Source: Verrucomicrobiota bacterium (GTDB lineage Bacteria; Verrucomicrobiota; Verrucomicrobiia; Limisphaerales; UBA1096). From it: 6,794 nt of DNA. The stretch covers positions 1 to 6,794 of the forward strand of contig QOAX01000293.1 in assembly GCA_003972865.1 (NCBI GenBank). Direction: 5' to 3'. Below, piece after piece: positions 6,154-6,794 of this stretch. Within the stretch, counting starts at the first letter, position 1. Each line of letters starts with the position of its first letter. A program made the position numbers and the translations under genes. The notes beneath the pieces are model-generated. The model searched no databases and had not been told where the DNA came from. It worked only from the letters and a program-made list of their open reading frames with translations.

Positions 6154-6181
6154 AGAATGAATTAAGGGAGGCTGGTGTCAA
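6154..6181 (-). promoter_or_regulatory. Candidate sigma70-type promoter of the large LamG gene
   Basis: On the minus strand a perfect TTGACA (-35, at 6176-6181) is followed after 16 bp by CATTCT (6154-6159), a weak -10 match (3 of 6). Transcription would begin near 6147, giving a leader of about 15 bases to the ATG at 6132 or about 30 to the ATG at 6117. It sits in the most AT-rich intergenic stretch. The -10 is poor, so confidence is modest. Confidence 0.4.
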
Positions 6182-6219
6182 CTGTTTCCAGCTGCCCAAT
6201 TGCGCTTGGCCAGGTGCGC

Positions 6220-6794
6220 TCAGCCGGGGACGGTGAGCGACTGGCCGTTATCCTTCGGGCCAAGCCCGAGCAGGAACGGCGCGGCGACCTTGGCGAAGGC
6301 GTCCGGCTTGCGCGCGGAGTCGGCCCCGGCGCCGAAGCAGCTTTGCAGCATCTCGGTGTTCACCATGCCGGGGCTGAGTGGCACGCACGCCATGCCGCTC
6401 GGCAGCTCGTCGGCCATCGCCTTGCTCAGGCCCTCCATCGCCCACTTGGTCGCGCAGTAGGGCGCCACCTCGGGCGAGGTGCCGCGGCCCCAGCCGGAAC
6501 TGAGGTTCACGATCACGCCGCGGTTGCGCTTGATCATCGCCGGCGCAAAGTGGCGCGTGACGTTGGCCACGCCCTTGATGTTGACGTCGATCACCGCGTC
6601 GAACTCCGCCGCCGGCACATCGACGAGGTTGGCGTTGCCGTTGATGATCGCCGCGTTGTTGATGAGCAGGTCGGGCGCGCCGTGTTCGGCGAGCGTGCGC
6701 TTGGCCCAGTCGGCGACGGCGCGGTCGTCGGTGACGTCCACCGCCGCGAAGTCGTGCGCCTGGCCAAGAGCGGTTTGCAGCTCGGCGACCTGGT
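6220..6794 (-). CDS. Short-chain dehydrogenase/reductase (partial, N-terminus outside window)
   Basis: C-terminal 190 residues of a classical SDR, a cytosolic NAD(P)-dependent oxidoreductase. The frame stays open to the right edge, so the TGxxxGxG cofactor loop and true start lie outside; a GTG at 6739-6741 is only an internal valine in AAVDVTDD. Visible motifs in order: DVTD (adenine pocket), LLINNAA (NNAG-type), DVNIKGV with the catalytic Asn at 6580-6582, VNLSSGWG with the catalytic Ser at about 6496-6501, Y-CAT-K with Tyr at 6457-6459 and Lys at 6445-6447, and SPGMVNTEM after the active site. The Asn-Ser-Tyr-Lys tetrad is intact. The C-terminus ends in GQSLTVPG, normal for the family. Substrate cannot be inferred. 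It lies on the same strand as the large LamG gene, 87 bp upstream of its ATG, but the candidate promoter between them suggests separate transcription. Confidence 0.9.
   Translation of the reverse strand, partial: QVAELQTALGQAHDFAAVDVTDDRAVADWAKRTLAEHGAPDLLINNAAIINGNANLVDVPAAEFDAVIDVNIKGVANVTRHFAPAMIKRNRGVIVNLSSGWGRGTSPEVAPYCATKWAMEGLSKAMADELPSGMACVPLSPGMVNTEMLQSCFGAGADSARKPDAFAKVAAPFLLGLGPKDNGQSLTVPG

Overview
The window looks like chromosomal DNA of a high-GC, Gram-negative-type bacterium, most likely a member of the Planctomycetota/Verrucomicrobiota group. This placement is an inference. It rests on (i) a large secreted protein built of LamG-like modules, acidic Ca-binding-type repeats and a C-terminal segment ending in RFYRAKN, a style I associate with marine Verrucomicrobiota; (ii) a signal-peptide esterase with an FFGGGW oxyanion motif; (iii) weak or absent Shine-Dalgarno sites with GTG/TTG starts; and (iv) a palindromic intergenic repeat of the CCC-AAC-GGG type. 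No marker gene such as rRNA is present to confirm it.

Layout. At 1-663 (minus, cut by the left edge) lies an RluD-type pseudouridine synthase with an S4 domain and the catalytic HRLD motif. Divergent from it, 730-1863 (plus) encodes a zinc-dependent medium-chain alcohol dehydrogenase, followed after 6 bp by a secreted alpha/beta-hydrolase (1870-2814), probably one transcription unit. The gap 2815-3051 is filled by a nested, nearly palindromic repeat element of about 190 bp. Its right edge lies just before the ribosome-binding site of a small DsrE-like protein (3052-3369, TTG start). That gene converges, with only 15 bp between stop codons, on a 915-residue exported protein on the minus strand (3385-6132): signal peptide, two LamG-like modules, a calcium-binding TSP3-like spacer, a third LamG-like module and a short C-terminal domain. 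A candidate sigma70-type promoter lies just upstream of it. At 6220-6794 (minus, cut by the right edge) is a short-chain dehydrogenase/reductase missing its N-terminal cofactor loop.

How the genes fit together. The dehydrogenase and esterase are the only convincing functional pair: an exported esterase could release alcohols that a cytosolic dehydrogenase oxidises, but this is inferred from gene spacing alone. The others look like independent housekeeping or accessory genes. I see no CRISPR array, tRNA, rRNA, insertion sequence, toxin-antitoxin pair or defence system. The least ordinary parts are the modular surface/secreted protein, with its internal 93-bp tandem duplication, and the dispersed-type inverted repeat.
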